DNA of 64,000 nucleotides from Bremia lactucae (lineage: Eukaryota > Oomycota > Peronosporomycetes > Peronosporales > Peronosporaceae): positions 4,190,643 to 4,254,642 of the forward strand of contig NC_090610.1 of assembly GCF_004359215.1 (NCBI RefSeq). Direction: 5' to 3'. Positions 53,450 to 63,383 of the stretch are shown in pieces. The position numbers and the translations under genes were made by a program. Numbering within the stretch: the stretch's first letter is position 1; every line of letters starts with the position of its first letter. The notes beneath the pieces were generated by a model. That model made no database searches, had not been told where the DNA came from, and saw nothing but the letters and a program-made list of their open reading frames with translations.

Positions 53450-54211
53450 TCAGTGCTCACTACGATCATCAAGTATTTCTTTCCGCTGCTTAAGTGGTTT
53501 GAGCCATGATTGAAGGGATGTATTTGGCCCTAAATGCTTCATGCGACAGCTCGCTTGCTTTACATTCTTGACTTTTTTTCGAGAAGCAGTGGAACAATTG
53601 GACATTTCGGCCTTTATTTTCAACTCGAGCACTTTTTTTCTCTCATCGAGTGCATCGTATACATCCAAGCCCCATACTTTTTGTGTCTTCGCTTCAATCT
53701 TCTTGAGTTCTGTCACTTCATTTGTCTCTTGGACATGATTTAAAAATCTTTTCAAATTGATTCGCGCACACTTTTTCCGTTGGCATTTATCTGCAGGAAA
53801 ATAGTTGCTGATCAGACTATCATGGTAGTTTTTCGATACGCCATCTCTTTGTTCGCAACTGTTTAGCGTAGAGGAGTCTCGCTTTCTTTTGCGAGGCGCC
53901 TGCTTTTTGCGATTACTTATCTGCTTCAACTGCACCAAGTCGACGTATGCCTTTATTGAAAGCTTTTTTTCTTCAAAACATCGTTTCGTCAAAGCAGAGG
54001 TTTCATCACCTTGGTTGGTATCTTCGTGACTACACGTCAATATCTCTGTCTTCCTCGTATCACGCATCAAAACGTCCTTTGACACATCACTTTGATCGTC
54101 AAAAGTCTTGTCTTTAATAGGAGCATGATAGCTGGAAAAATATTTGCTCATGAGCTTCTTGTTTCCAAGACTCGCTCCGTCCTTTTCGAGCGTCTTCCGT
54201 GTCGACCTCAT
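53450..54211 (-). CDS. Basic Lys-rich protein of unknown function
   Basis: 253 codons from ATG 54,211, ending convergently 203 bp from ALG5. Highly charged, with nuclear-localisation-like clusters (RKKQAPRKRKRDS). Two similar motifs, KKLMSKYF near the N-terminus and DSLISNYF mid-protein, fit a hydrophobic-x-x-Tyr-Phe pattern reminiscent of PCNA-interacting peptides but lack the leading Gln. An upstream minus-strand stretch (about 54,460-54,230; KRKLIDEISDTEMKW, then KGDTIVFKHWNE) looks coding and may be 5' exons joined at a donor GTATGTCAC near 54,254, so the true start may be further right. Function unknown. Confidence 0.55.
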   Translation of the reverse strand: MRSTRKTLEKDGASLGNKKLMSKYFSSYHAPIKDKTFDDQSDVSKDVLMRDTRKTEILTCSHEDTNQGDETSALTKRCFEEKKLSIKAYVDLVQLKQISNRKKQAPRKRKRDSSTLNSCEQRDGVSKNYHDSLISNYFPADKCQRKKCARINLKRFLNHVQETNEVTELKKIEAKTQKVWGLDVYDALDERKKVLELKIKAEMSNCSTASRKKVKNVKQASCRMKHLGPNTSLQSWLKPLKQRKEILDDRSEH

Positions 54212-54581
54212 GGCATCCAAAAGACTCTACAACCGTAATAAATTTTCGTGACATACCTCATTCCAATGCTTGAACACTATCGTATCACCTTTGCAAGTCC
54301 CGCATTTAATACGTCAGCTCGCGTCTGGCCTACTACTTCGCCGAAAACCAATTTGAAAGTCCGCAACTTTCGCCACTTTGCGTCTTAGACACCACTTCAT
54401 TTCAGTATCGCTAATCTCATCAATTAACTTCCTTTTCTGCGAACGCACCACTTAACGAGATGTCAGAGTCGTTTCGATCCCGCTTTCGCTTAAGCATAAT
54501 AGTTAGCGGCAGCCTGATGCCACAAAAAGGAGCACACAAGTCAAAGTTGCATTCATTTGTTCATAAGTTGCACTATTCTTT

Positions 54582-54831
54582 TCACATTTCTTGAGTATCC
54601 ACGCGTATCGGAAATTCATTGTCATTGCGGTCCACGGACAAGACTTTGGCGACGCGATGGCCGCGAGGATCTCCAGCTACAAACGCCTAAAGCATCACCC
54701 AGACGCAAATTATAAAGTTTCAAGCGAGCACTAGAGCATTGAAGCACCACCTGTACCATGGAGTAGTATTCGATCGTATCACCAGGAAACAATGTTTCAT
54801 TCTGAAGTTCCGACGCCGAGAGCCCTACCAT
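54582..54831 (-). CDS. Small two-exon gene, 61 residues
   Basis: Exon 1 is 54,831-54,751, the intron is 54,750-54,687 (GTGGTG...TTTAG, 64 bp), and exon 2 is 54,686-54,582. The joined protein reads GDTIEYYSMVQ then AFVAGDPRGHRVAKVLSVD and PIRVDTQEM. The continuity of GD-EYY with AGDPRGHR across the splice suggests a real short domain. I do not recognise the family. It stands head to head with the phosphatase gene at 54,979 (148 bp apart), so they may share a promoter. An upstream exon is possible. Confidence 0.5.
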
Positions 54832-54978
54832 CCTTATTAGCAACAGGTCAAAACCATTTTTTTTAAAAGACTTAGGGACACTATTTCACAGAATAATATT
54901 GTGTCAAATACAATTTCGTAGGAGATTTTTTTACAATAGTAAATAAAAAGGTTCCATTTTTTTTGTACGCTTTTCAGC

Positions 54979-57384
54979 ATGGTAAAAACAGACGTGCTCG
55001 TGCTCCTCGAGTTCGATGACGTCTTGACCGATGTGGACTCTGATCGTTACCTTACCAACAAACTTCATGCCGATGCAGCGAACCAAATATGGGCTTTGTT
55101 TGCTGCCGACAAGACCATTGGTCGTGCTAATGCAATGGACGCTTTTTTTGCGCAAGTCGCCCAAGACTATCCAACAACAAAAATATTCGACAATATTCGA
55201 AAGCACGTCGAGAACCTTCCATGCAATGAGCGCATCGTTGATGCCATATGCTTGGCAGTAGATACTTATGGTGCGACGATCAAAATTGTGAGTGATTCGT
55301 TAGTCTGTAGCATTCGGAGCTTTCTAGATTTTCATGAGTTAACTCATCGAGTGAGTGAAGTCGTGGCGAATCCAACACACTTGGAACATCGAGGCAAAGT
55401 ATTTCGAGTACTACCGTACCAAGGAGCGTATGTCGATCCACACACGTGTGACAAGTGTCCTCGCAATTTGTGCAAAGGACAAGTTCTCCAACGTCTTTTG
55501 CAGCAACAACGGTATTCAAAAGTGCTGTACGTTAGTGGACGGGAGTGTGATACTTGTATCGTATCGAAGCTGCAAGTGTACGTCTATATACTGCGTGTGT
55601 GTTCCTAATGCTTTGACTGATCGGCGTTTTGTTGGGATTCTTCTGTAGTGACGATGTGGTTTTTATTCGCTCTAGTACCAAGAAGCAAGGATTGATACAG
55701 ATGCATGAAAAATGGAATGGTATTAATGCTCATTTTCGGGAGTGGACGACTGAAGAAGATTTTTACGCCGACTTTCGTGCCTTTTTCGACCACCAATACT
55801 CCAAGTATATCTATCGAAATGTCCGCGATTTGGAGACACACACAGATAAAGACAGCACCTTTTCACTGTTGCCTTCCCTGCGTCAAAAGACGGCAGATTT
55901 GTTAATACTTTGGAACATGGAAATATCAATATACGCGTCTTGCCAGTCAGATTTGGCTTCGACAATATCTGATGATTCATTTACATTTGAATTTATTAAG
56001 CGCGAAGGCTTGACGCGATTCATATGGCACTTCATTATCATGACGCAGATATTCGACTTTTTTGTGATGGAAAAGCCTATTGCATCAAAAGGTTATCAAA
56101 AAAGCACGCGCAAGTTCAGCACGTGAAAACTGGGTATGCTGATACCGAAGAGCTTATGATTGACGGCCACAGAAGATTAATTCTCGAGCCGTGCGACATC
56201 AATCTTCTCGAGCAGCAAAGGTGCACCCAGTGTTCTTCAGCACGATGCAGCATCTTTGAGTCAATTCGTTGCGAGAAATCGTACGCTCGCGTCATCTACG
56301 TCAGTGATGCATTCGACAACGTTTGCTTCGCCTCTCGTCTCACAGCGTACGTTTATACCACTTCTTTTGACTATCATTAATGCCAATGCGTTTATGTGGC
56401 ATTTCTAGAACGGATCTAGTCATCGCACGCTCCCCGCTCCCACCCAAAGAGCCGAATAGTTACATGATTAACGCCCCTATCGTGACTTGGTGCAGTGAAG
56501 ACGACCTTTATCGTTGCTTTGTTCAATTCTGCCAGTCTCCATACGCCCTCGTTCATTCAAATCCGCGACGTAAAAGCAACGTCCTTGTTCTTTTTGACTA
56601 CGATTGGTCACTGATTAACGAGAACTCGGATACGTTTATTTTTCAAACACTGTACCCTGAGCTTCTTTCAACCTTGCACACACGGTGCAAGACGGAACCT
56701 TCTTGGACGAAAATAATGGATGATATGCTTCGAGTCTTGACCGAAGACAAGCCCGAGTTGACGCCCAAGAAAATTTGCGACGCTGTGAGCGCTGTTCCCA
56801 TTCAAACGCACATGCTCGAGGCTCTTCGCCTCGCTGCAACTGGCTATTGTGCCAATGTTACGATCATCAGTGACGCGAATTCGATTTATATTGACAGCAT
56901 GCTAGCGCGTCATGACTTGACGCAGTGTGTAAGCGAGATCATCACCAATCCCGCCGAATTCCATCTATTGGACAATGGGCGGTCACAACTTCGTGTTTTT
57001 CCGTATCACAAGGAAAGCTGGAAACCTCACGGATGTACATGGTGCCCTCCAAATATGTGTAAAGGTCAAATCGTCGACGCCCTGCGCAGAAGACAGAAAT
57101 ATGATGCCGTACTATACGTTGGCGATGGTTCTGGGGACTTTTGCGCTGCAACGCGTCTTACAAAGTACGTGGCTTGTGTTTGAAATGTTGAACAAATACT
57201 TACTTTCTTTTGTTTTAGAAACGATGTCGTGTTTGCACGAGCGGATGATGCGGATGGAAGGACGTATGGATTGCAAGAGCGAATTGATAAGAACCCGACG
57301 CTCGTGAAGGCAGTGATTGTGCCTTGGAGCACAGGGGACGACATTTACCGTGATTTCGCACTATTTTTCCATGCACGATCATAA
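54979..57384 (+). CDS. Triple PHOSPHO-type HAD phosphatase (one canonical domain, two degenerate)
   Basis: Four exons with introns 55,578-55,648, 56,347-56,408 and 57,165-57,218, each with donor GTACGT and each in phase 2 at the same place in a repeated domain. Domain 3 (56,560-57,384) is canonical: LFDYDWSLINENSDTF with the DxD nucleophile motif, IISDANSIY, PHGCTWCPPNMCKG and GDGSGDFC. Domain 1 aligns throughout but reads LLEFDDVL (first Asp to Glu) and SGRECDTC. Domain 2 (about 55,890-56,350) lacks the Asp pair and has an unexplained frame change at about 56,000. PHOSPHO1/2 relatives hydrolyse phosphocholine, phosphoethanolamine or pyridoxal phosphate. The frame change may be an error or mean the gene is decaying. 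Confidence 0.75.
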
Positions 57385-58154
57385 AATTGTAGAGGTTTCT
57401 GTTGCAAGCCGCGCCTTCTTGACCGAGTTCTTGAACTGACGAAGCGGAAAAGGAGACTCTTTGAACGGCTAGTTGTAGCAATTGATTTAGAGAAGTGCCT
57501 GTTCACTGGAAGATTTAGAAAGCTGGGATTGTGTTGAAGGAAGGTTATTATCAAAGTTGGTTGTCTGCTTACTTTCAAGACTTTTGCCACGACAGTCAAC
57601 TTGGATGCTGAATGACTGACTCGAGAAAACATTTGTTGAAATGAAAAAGATTGCTTATTCCGGCATATCAAGATTTTTTTCTAATCTTTGAATCTCGAAA
57701 GAGGTTAAACAAGATAGGATGATCAATAACATAATTATTTTAAATTAAGTAGCTGTTACAAGCTCTTAAAAAAATTAATGAAGGCAACAAAGCTAGTGAC
57801 GATGCAGAAGAGCACTAAGTCGACGAGAACAAATTGACATTTTATGGAAGCATCGAACGCATTGGTCTTTTATGAATGAAGGTTTTTTCTTTTTCTGGCC
57901 ACGGGATTTGAACAATGTTGGCCTAAAATGTAGCTATTTTCTCATTGGATATTGATTTGCTGAGAATCAGAAGAAAAAACCTCAAAAATCCCTGTGAAGC
58001 CATCGTTTTAGAATCTGCCGAGTCGCATGCAACGGAAGCACTTAAATTCAATATGTGAAACTATTCTGAGATTGGCGCATACACAACGTTCTAAACCCCC
58101 AGTATCGACAAAAGACACATTCTTCATTCTTACAAGCAAAGAATTTTGTTCAAT
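57385..58154. other. Intergenic region, 770 bp
   Basis: No gene recognised. The open minus frame at 57,345-57,671 is opposite the phosphatase 3' end and lacks domains. Presumed terminator of the phosphatase and promoter of the next gene. Confidence 0.4.
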
Positions 58155-59576
58155 ATGTTGCGCGTACTCGCTGTTTTGCTTCTCGAGTGCGTTCTTGCCT
58201 TCGCGCAGCAGCCCGAGACGAAGCGCTTTACGTCTCTAACGCCCCCAATCTCCCTTCCGCAAGGAAAAGTTAGCAACACTTTCCATCGCCTGGCGATCCC
58301 CAAAGGTCCTATAGCCGTGTACCGTTTTGAAGCGGACGTTGTCGAGAAAGATGCCAACAATGAGATTGTGCCAGTGCCTTCTTTCGACGCTTATCTTCAT
58401 CACCACGTGTTTGGCAGCACACACCAGCACTACGACGCTATGAAAACGCGCTGGGCTCCAATGAAGCCCAAAACGTTTAGCCGCAGCGTGGCTTTCGGTG
58501 CGGGCACGGAGTGTCGAGGCACGCCACAGGAATTTTATTTCCCGTATGCATTTATGACCGTAGAAGGGGAAGACGAATGGCTCGCGAATGTTCACGTGAT
58601 TAACACGCGACAGATGGCACCTGAGAAAGCGCATCACTGTCTTGAATGCCCTTGCACATCGGAAGATGTATTTACCAATACTTCGGTGAATAATCTTATT
58701 TTTCACAAAAATAGTTGCAATCGGCAATTGCTTTTTGAAAATAATACCGTGTGTTTAGCTGAGACGTACCGTGGAGGACTCCGCTGCTGTGAAAACAAAG
58801 AGTCTTGCCTCGAACTTGATGAACTTGAGAGGACTCGAGCCAGTGATGCGGTGTACTATCTACGCTATTCGATGGAGTATGCAGTCATTGTGCCCGAGAA
58901 TCGGCCACTGTATCTAGCGGCATGCTGTGATGCATCTGGAGATTTACAACATTCCGGAAACATTGAATACGATGTACCCATCTGTGACCCAAGCACCCAT
59001 CCGGGATGTATCCATACCCTCTCGACGCGCCAGCGACTTAATAATGGAAGCACTCCGCTGGGAACCAATGCTCCCCACCAATTTGAGCAGGCGCGCGATG
59101 TGGAGCTTGTATATGCAGTTGGGCATCAGCATCGAGGAGGGCTGGGCATTCAGCTGTACGACGATGCCACGGGGGAATTACTGTGCGCGTCAGTACCCGA
59201 GTATGGCTCGGGAACCGAGGCTGGAAACGAAGATGGATACATTATTGCCATGAGCACGTGCACGTTTGATCCACCACGACGTATGCGAACTACGGACATT
59301 GTTCGAATTGTAGCGCTTTATAACAATACTGTGCCGCACACGGGAGTGATGAGTTTAATGTATGTGGCTCTGAGCGATTTCCCATTGCTGAATACAGCCA
59401 ATCTGAGTGGAGGAATCGACACGTTGACAACAGCTACTATGACGTCGACTGGAAGTAGCGACGTCCTTAAGCTTGGAATTGTAGCCGGTGCGATCGCTTG
59501 CGTACTATTGATAACGATTCTAGCGCGTCGAAAACTGCGTTCGGGTTATGCTCCGCTCACGTCGCAAAATAATTAA
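58155..59576 (+). CDS. SURNod19-like secreted, membrane-anchored protein
   Basis: 473 residues, intronless. ATG 58,155 gives a signal peptide (MLRVLAVLLLECVLAFAQQ), and the C-terminus has a membrane segment (LGIVAGAIACVLLITILA) followed by a short basic tail. The body fits the stress up-regulated Nod19 family: GPIAVYRFEADVVE, YLHHHVFGSTHQH, FGAGTECRGTPQEF, Cys-rich central part, ACCDASGD, and VYAVGHQHRGGLGIQLYDD near residue 320. The biochemical role of the family is not established. His-rich motifs (LHHHV, GHQHRGG) suggest metal binding, which is my inference. A decayed tandem copy follows immediately. Confidence 0.8.
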   Translation: MLRVLAVLLLECVLAFAQQPETKRFTSLTPPISLPQGKVSNTFHRLAIPKGPIAVYRFEADVVEKDANNEIVPVPSFDAYLHHHVFGSTHQHYDAMKTRWAPMKPKTFSRSVAFGAGTECRGTPQEFYFPYAFMTVEGEDEWLANVHVINTRQMAPEKAHHCLECPCTSEDVFTNTSVNNLIFHKNSCNRQLLFENNTVCLAETYRGGLRCCENKESCLELDELERTRASDAVYYLRYSMEYAVIVPENRPLYLAACCDASGDLQHSGNIEYDVPICDPSTHPGCIHTLSTRQRLNNGSTPLGTNAPHQFEQARDVELVYAVGHQHRGGLGIQLYDDATGELLCASVPEYGSGTEAGNEDGYIIAMSTCTFDPPRRMRTTDIVRIVALYNNTVPHTGVMSLMYVALSDFPLLNTANLSGGIDTLTTATMTSTGSSDVLKLGIVAGAIACVLLITILARRKLRSGYAPLTSQNN

Positions 59577-59689
59577 GTCTTTTGGAGTTCTTGTTCCTTT
59601 TCATATTTTTTGTTTTGAGTTTTGGCCACTTTGTTATTTGAGATCCTCTTTTTCTCTTGTCGTCTACTACGTGGCATTTTGAACATTTC

Positions 59690-60292
59690 ATTATTTAGCG
59701 CATCGCTGTGTGGAATGCCACTGCACGTCGGAAGCTGTGATTTTGAAACCTTCAGTGCAGGATCCATTAATTCTCAAACATAGGTGTAATCTACAATTGC
59801 AACTTGAAAACAATTCTGCGTGTTCGCCTGATACGTAAATTGGAGGATGTGAAAACAATGAATTTTGCCTCGAACGTGATGAAATTGAAAATACGATAGC
59901 TAATGATGCGGTGTACTATCGGCGCTATTCAATCGACTACTCTGTCGTATTGCCCGCGAATCGGCCAATGTACCTAGCGGCATGCTGTGATGCATCGGGA
60001 GATTTTCATTCTTCCGGGAACATTGAACACATGTACCCAAATGTGACCCGGGAAGTGATGAGCTGAATCTACATTACTCTGAGCGATTTTCTTATGCCAG
60101 AAATAGCGAATTTGAGTGAAGGAATGGATACGTTGACAGCAGCTACTATTACGGCGACTGGAAGTAGCGAGGTATTTAGGCTCCGTAGCTGGAGCGATTG
60201 CTTGTGTACTATTGATAATAACGGTTCTAGCGCGTCGAATCTTGCGATCGGGATACGCGCCGCTCTCGTCGGAAGCCAATTTACGCGCTTAA
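59690..60292 (+). pseudogene. Decayed tandem copy of the SURNod19-like gene
   Basis: 59,695-60,035 matches residues about 157-285 of the upstream gene (HRCVECHCTSEAV, ANDAVYYRRYSIDYSVVLPANRP, ACCDASGDFHSSGNIEH), with a stop at about 59,837. About 110 residues are then deleted. It resumes at 60,055 with YITLSDFLMPEIANLSEGMD and, after a frameshift, GSVAGAIACVLLIITVLARR and the cytosolic tail to TAA at 60,290-60,292. The first third of the gene, including the signal peptide, is missing. Confidence 0.85.
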
Positions 60293-60367
60293 ACCATTAT
60301 TTCCATGCAAAAGAAGGCAGAGCAAATAGCAATTTTTTTTTAAATGTCTATTCCGTATTTGAACCTT

Positions 60368-61752
60368 TTACTTTTGCCTTGTGTGAACAAGTTTTTTCAC
60401 TTTTATACCATCAGGTTGGTGCTTTTTCAAGATGTTGCCAGTTGCCGCCGCAGCGGCAGCTTTTGCTTTTTTACGCGCTGCATGCTTTGGTTTCGGCTTC
60501 TTGCCAGCAGCTGCGCGCTTAATTTTCTTGGTAGCGATTCCACTCTCAACGCCATTTGTTTTCAATTTCCGCTTCAAATGAATACGCGCCCGAGCTCCAG
60601 CGGACGCTCGTAATCCTTCAAACTTTTCCCGGCTACTCTCCTCGCCACGCATGTTTTTAAACCGTTTGCCACAAACTTGCACTCGCAACTCTCGATTTTC
60701 CATCTTCAGATTTTGCAACGCAAGTGCCTTGGCAACAACTGCTGGAGTCCTCAGCAACAAGTAGCCAAACCCTTTGCCAAGGCCCGATTCGCGGTCCCGA
60801 ATGAGGCGAACATTATCAATCGGCTCGGGCTCTTCTTCAGATTTCAAGCGCTTTTGAAAAAATTGCAGCATTTGGTCGTCCGAGCATTTAAACGGCACGT
60901 TTCCGATAAAGATACTTCGACGTGCATCCAGTACAGGATCGGAAAGGTCTACGCGGATTTTCTTGTGCACTAGTGTCTGCCAGAATGACGGTCAAAACAT
61001 ACACTCGACATCTTCAAGGAGACCCAAAATCGTACCGTTCCGTTTAGCTTAAGTGCGGCTGCCACACTGTTTTCCTCTGCGAACGTCACGTAGGCATTAC
61101 AATTGTCTTTTGCAGTCGACAAGATCTTCTTCATCGCACAAACTTTCATCATGAGCTTCTGGTTGCCAGCTTGGTCGATCGCACAGCCAGCAATTGGAAG
61201 GTATCGAAGACGCACGTTCTCGACTTTACCACAGGCTGAGAAATGGGCCTTGATATCCTTCGGCGTGGCATCCAGCGACACATTACCCACGAAAACCGTG
61301 CGACAAGCTTTGAGGTCTTCAAATTCAACCTCTGTGTCCTCTTCCGTCTCTACAACGGTCTTGGATGTGTTCTTTTTTTTGCTCTTTTTCTTTTTTATGA
61401 AAATAGTCGGTGTTTTCTCTTCTCCAGAGATCTCGTTGGACGTCAACTTCTTGAGGTCTGGTACCTTTTTAGATTTTTTGGCTTTTTGCATTTTGCTCAC
61501 TTTAGACTCGTTTAGTATCTTTTTCGTCTTGTCGTCAATTTTTTCTTCAAGTGCCTCGGCTTCATGTTCGATAACTGCAGACGCGTATGACGTCTTCTTG
61601 CCAAAAAAGGCGGCGCTTTGGGCAAACCCTTCAGCCAGCGCGGACACGTTTTGATTCTTGACTTGTTCTTGAACCACATCCGCCACCTCATCGTTCAGTG
61701 TCGATTCCACAACAGACGCTGGAGCGCTCTTACATTTGCGTTTTTTGCCCAT
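60368..61752 (-). CDS. NOP12: Nucleolar RNA-binding protein with two RRMs, NOP12/RBM34-like
   Basis: Two exons (61,752-61,036 and 60,976-60,368; intron 59 bp, GTACG...GGCAG) give 441 residues. A Lys-rich N-terminus (KKKKSKKK) precedes RRM1 (CRTVFVGNVSLDAT as RNP2, NAYVTFAEENSVAAAL as RNP1 region) and RRM2 (RRSIFIGNVPFKCSDDQML, GLGKGFGYLLLRTPAVV). The splice joins LKLNGT to TLVHKKIRVDLSD, the linker typical of this family. The tail is very basic (KKIKRAAAGKKPKPKHAARKK). Fungal Nop12 and animal RBM34 act in the nucleolus in large-subunit pre-rRNA processing. Confidence 0.87.
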
Positions 61753-61872
61753 ACCGAAAATGGGTGGAGGTTAAGTCGAGTTTACTAAAATTTTCATAAA
61801 TGATGCACACTTGATAATGAAAAGCAAAAATGTGTGGACTACACGATATGTTTAGAAGTTACAAGAAGCACT

Positions 61873-63383
61873 TTAAACTTCTGCCTGGATGAATTTTTTA
61901 ATAGCGGTTTTCTGCGATGTCATGTCGCGACCCAGATCCGAGCTAAGCTGTCGTACAATCTGCACGCCCCATACGACAATCAGTTGCAGGTCCATAAGCG
62001 ATAACATAGAAATGACTACTGCTTACCTTCTTAATCGTCAATTCCTCGACATTGCCGTGGGCTATGATGTCCCGAACTTTATTGCAAAGGTCAGCATCCA
62101 GAGCCTTGGTCTCAAGCTTTGACAGTCTTTCACTAGCAGAACTCGGCTTTTTCGTATCAGCAGCAAGATTCTCGTCGAAATTATCCGTTTCTTTATCGTC
62201 GACAACCTGTCTTACTGAGTAAGACTTCTTGGACCGACGCTTGTTGTTGCTCTTCTTCTTGAGATTCTTTCCATCCTCAAAATCACTTGAGGATTCTTCG
62301 CCTTCAGGCTCTGAGGTTTCGCTTCCAGCTTCTTCGTTTTTCTTGTTCTCAATCGCGACGGAGTCCTTTTTAGTAGTCTTTCGCTTTTTATTCGCTAAAT
62401 CACTTTTGCTCTTTTGAACCTCCCTTGTTTTTTTCACTCGCTTGTTCATTTTTTGCTTTTCCCTTTTTGCCGCAACTTCAGCCTTCTAAGAAGCGGATCG
62501 TTGAATTAGGCAAACATTCAAATAAGTTTTTACATTACCACATCAAATGCGTTCGTACTTTTGTTATTTGCGGCTTGTAAAGCCACTGAATCAATCGATT
62601 AAGCAACATTTCCTTATTAAAATGATTTCCTTCCTCATCAAACGATTTTTTAGAGCGGTCCACCTACCATTTAAGATTAAAAAAAAAAATATTTTTTAAT
62701 TCGTAAAGCACAATAAAAGGAATGTTGATAATTACCGCCAGTAAATCCATCACATCATGAACAAAAGTCAATTTCCACTTGCCCATCTTGGCTTCCAGTA
62801 TTTCACGTGACTGCGAATAGTTGCAAAATAAGCAAGTAGCCCAACCCCAGCACAAAACCCTCATTCTATCTTTGCAGCAACTTTACCCTTTCATCTTGCG
62901 CAACGATGCCCGAAAAGTCAAGAATATGATCTTTAATCAATTTTACCTGCACCGACCCACAATAAGCAAAAAAAAACGTTTGCTAGTGCAGTCAATACAT
63001 TACATTCTTTTGCTGGAAACGGCGGCCGTACATGATACTGTAAAGCTGCTTTATCATGTCGAGCTCTTTTTTGCCCAAAGCCTCGATCTGCACAATTCAA
63101 GATTAGTATACAAAGGCTGCCAATACACTGCAAAATAGCATAGCCATACGTTTTTGGCGACAAATTCCATATCCCTTAGTTTGACGCCCGTACCCAGAGG
63201 GGGTGAAAACACCTCAGGCTCACCGCTCGTGGCTGGCGAAAACGTAAACGTTTGCGTCGTCTTGCGCACACGACCGCCCAGACTCGTGGACATGGCCAAG
63301 GAATCAGAGACGAGCGCTGTATTAGTTGCATCGATGATCGGGTTGACGATCAGTGCCACAGTCGTCTGCGTGTCATTCGTCAT
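61873..63383 (-). CDS. DEK: DEK-like chromatin protein, seven exons
   Basis: Exons: 63,383-63,150; 63,087-63,004; 62,946-62,887; 62,810-62,736; 62,663-62,559; 62,485-62,027; 61,959-61,873. Every intron is GT-AG, 57-76 bp and phase 0, giving about 367 residues, close to animal DEK. Order: GTGVKLRDMEFVAKN, IEALGKKELDMIKQLYSIMYG, LIKDHILDFSG, ILEAKMGKWKLTFVHDVMDLL, KSFDEEGNHFNKEMLLNRLI, matching the DEK SAP-containing core. An acidic/Lys-rich linker (residues about 190-260) follows, then a DEK_C winged-helix end (VRQLSSDLGRDMTSQKTAIK). DEK proteins bind DNA and histones and remodel chromatin. The start could be a later Met at codon 32. Confidence 0.85.

Noticed and set aside
57345..57671. 108-codon minus frame at the phosphatase 3' end
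   Set aside because: Ser/Arg-rich without domain, and partly opposite the last phosphatase exon; likely a shadow.
61103..61654. 183-codon plus frame opposite the NOP12-like gene
   Set aside because: Ser/Phe-rich complement of Lys/Glu codons of the real two-RRM gene.
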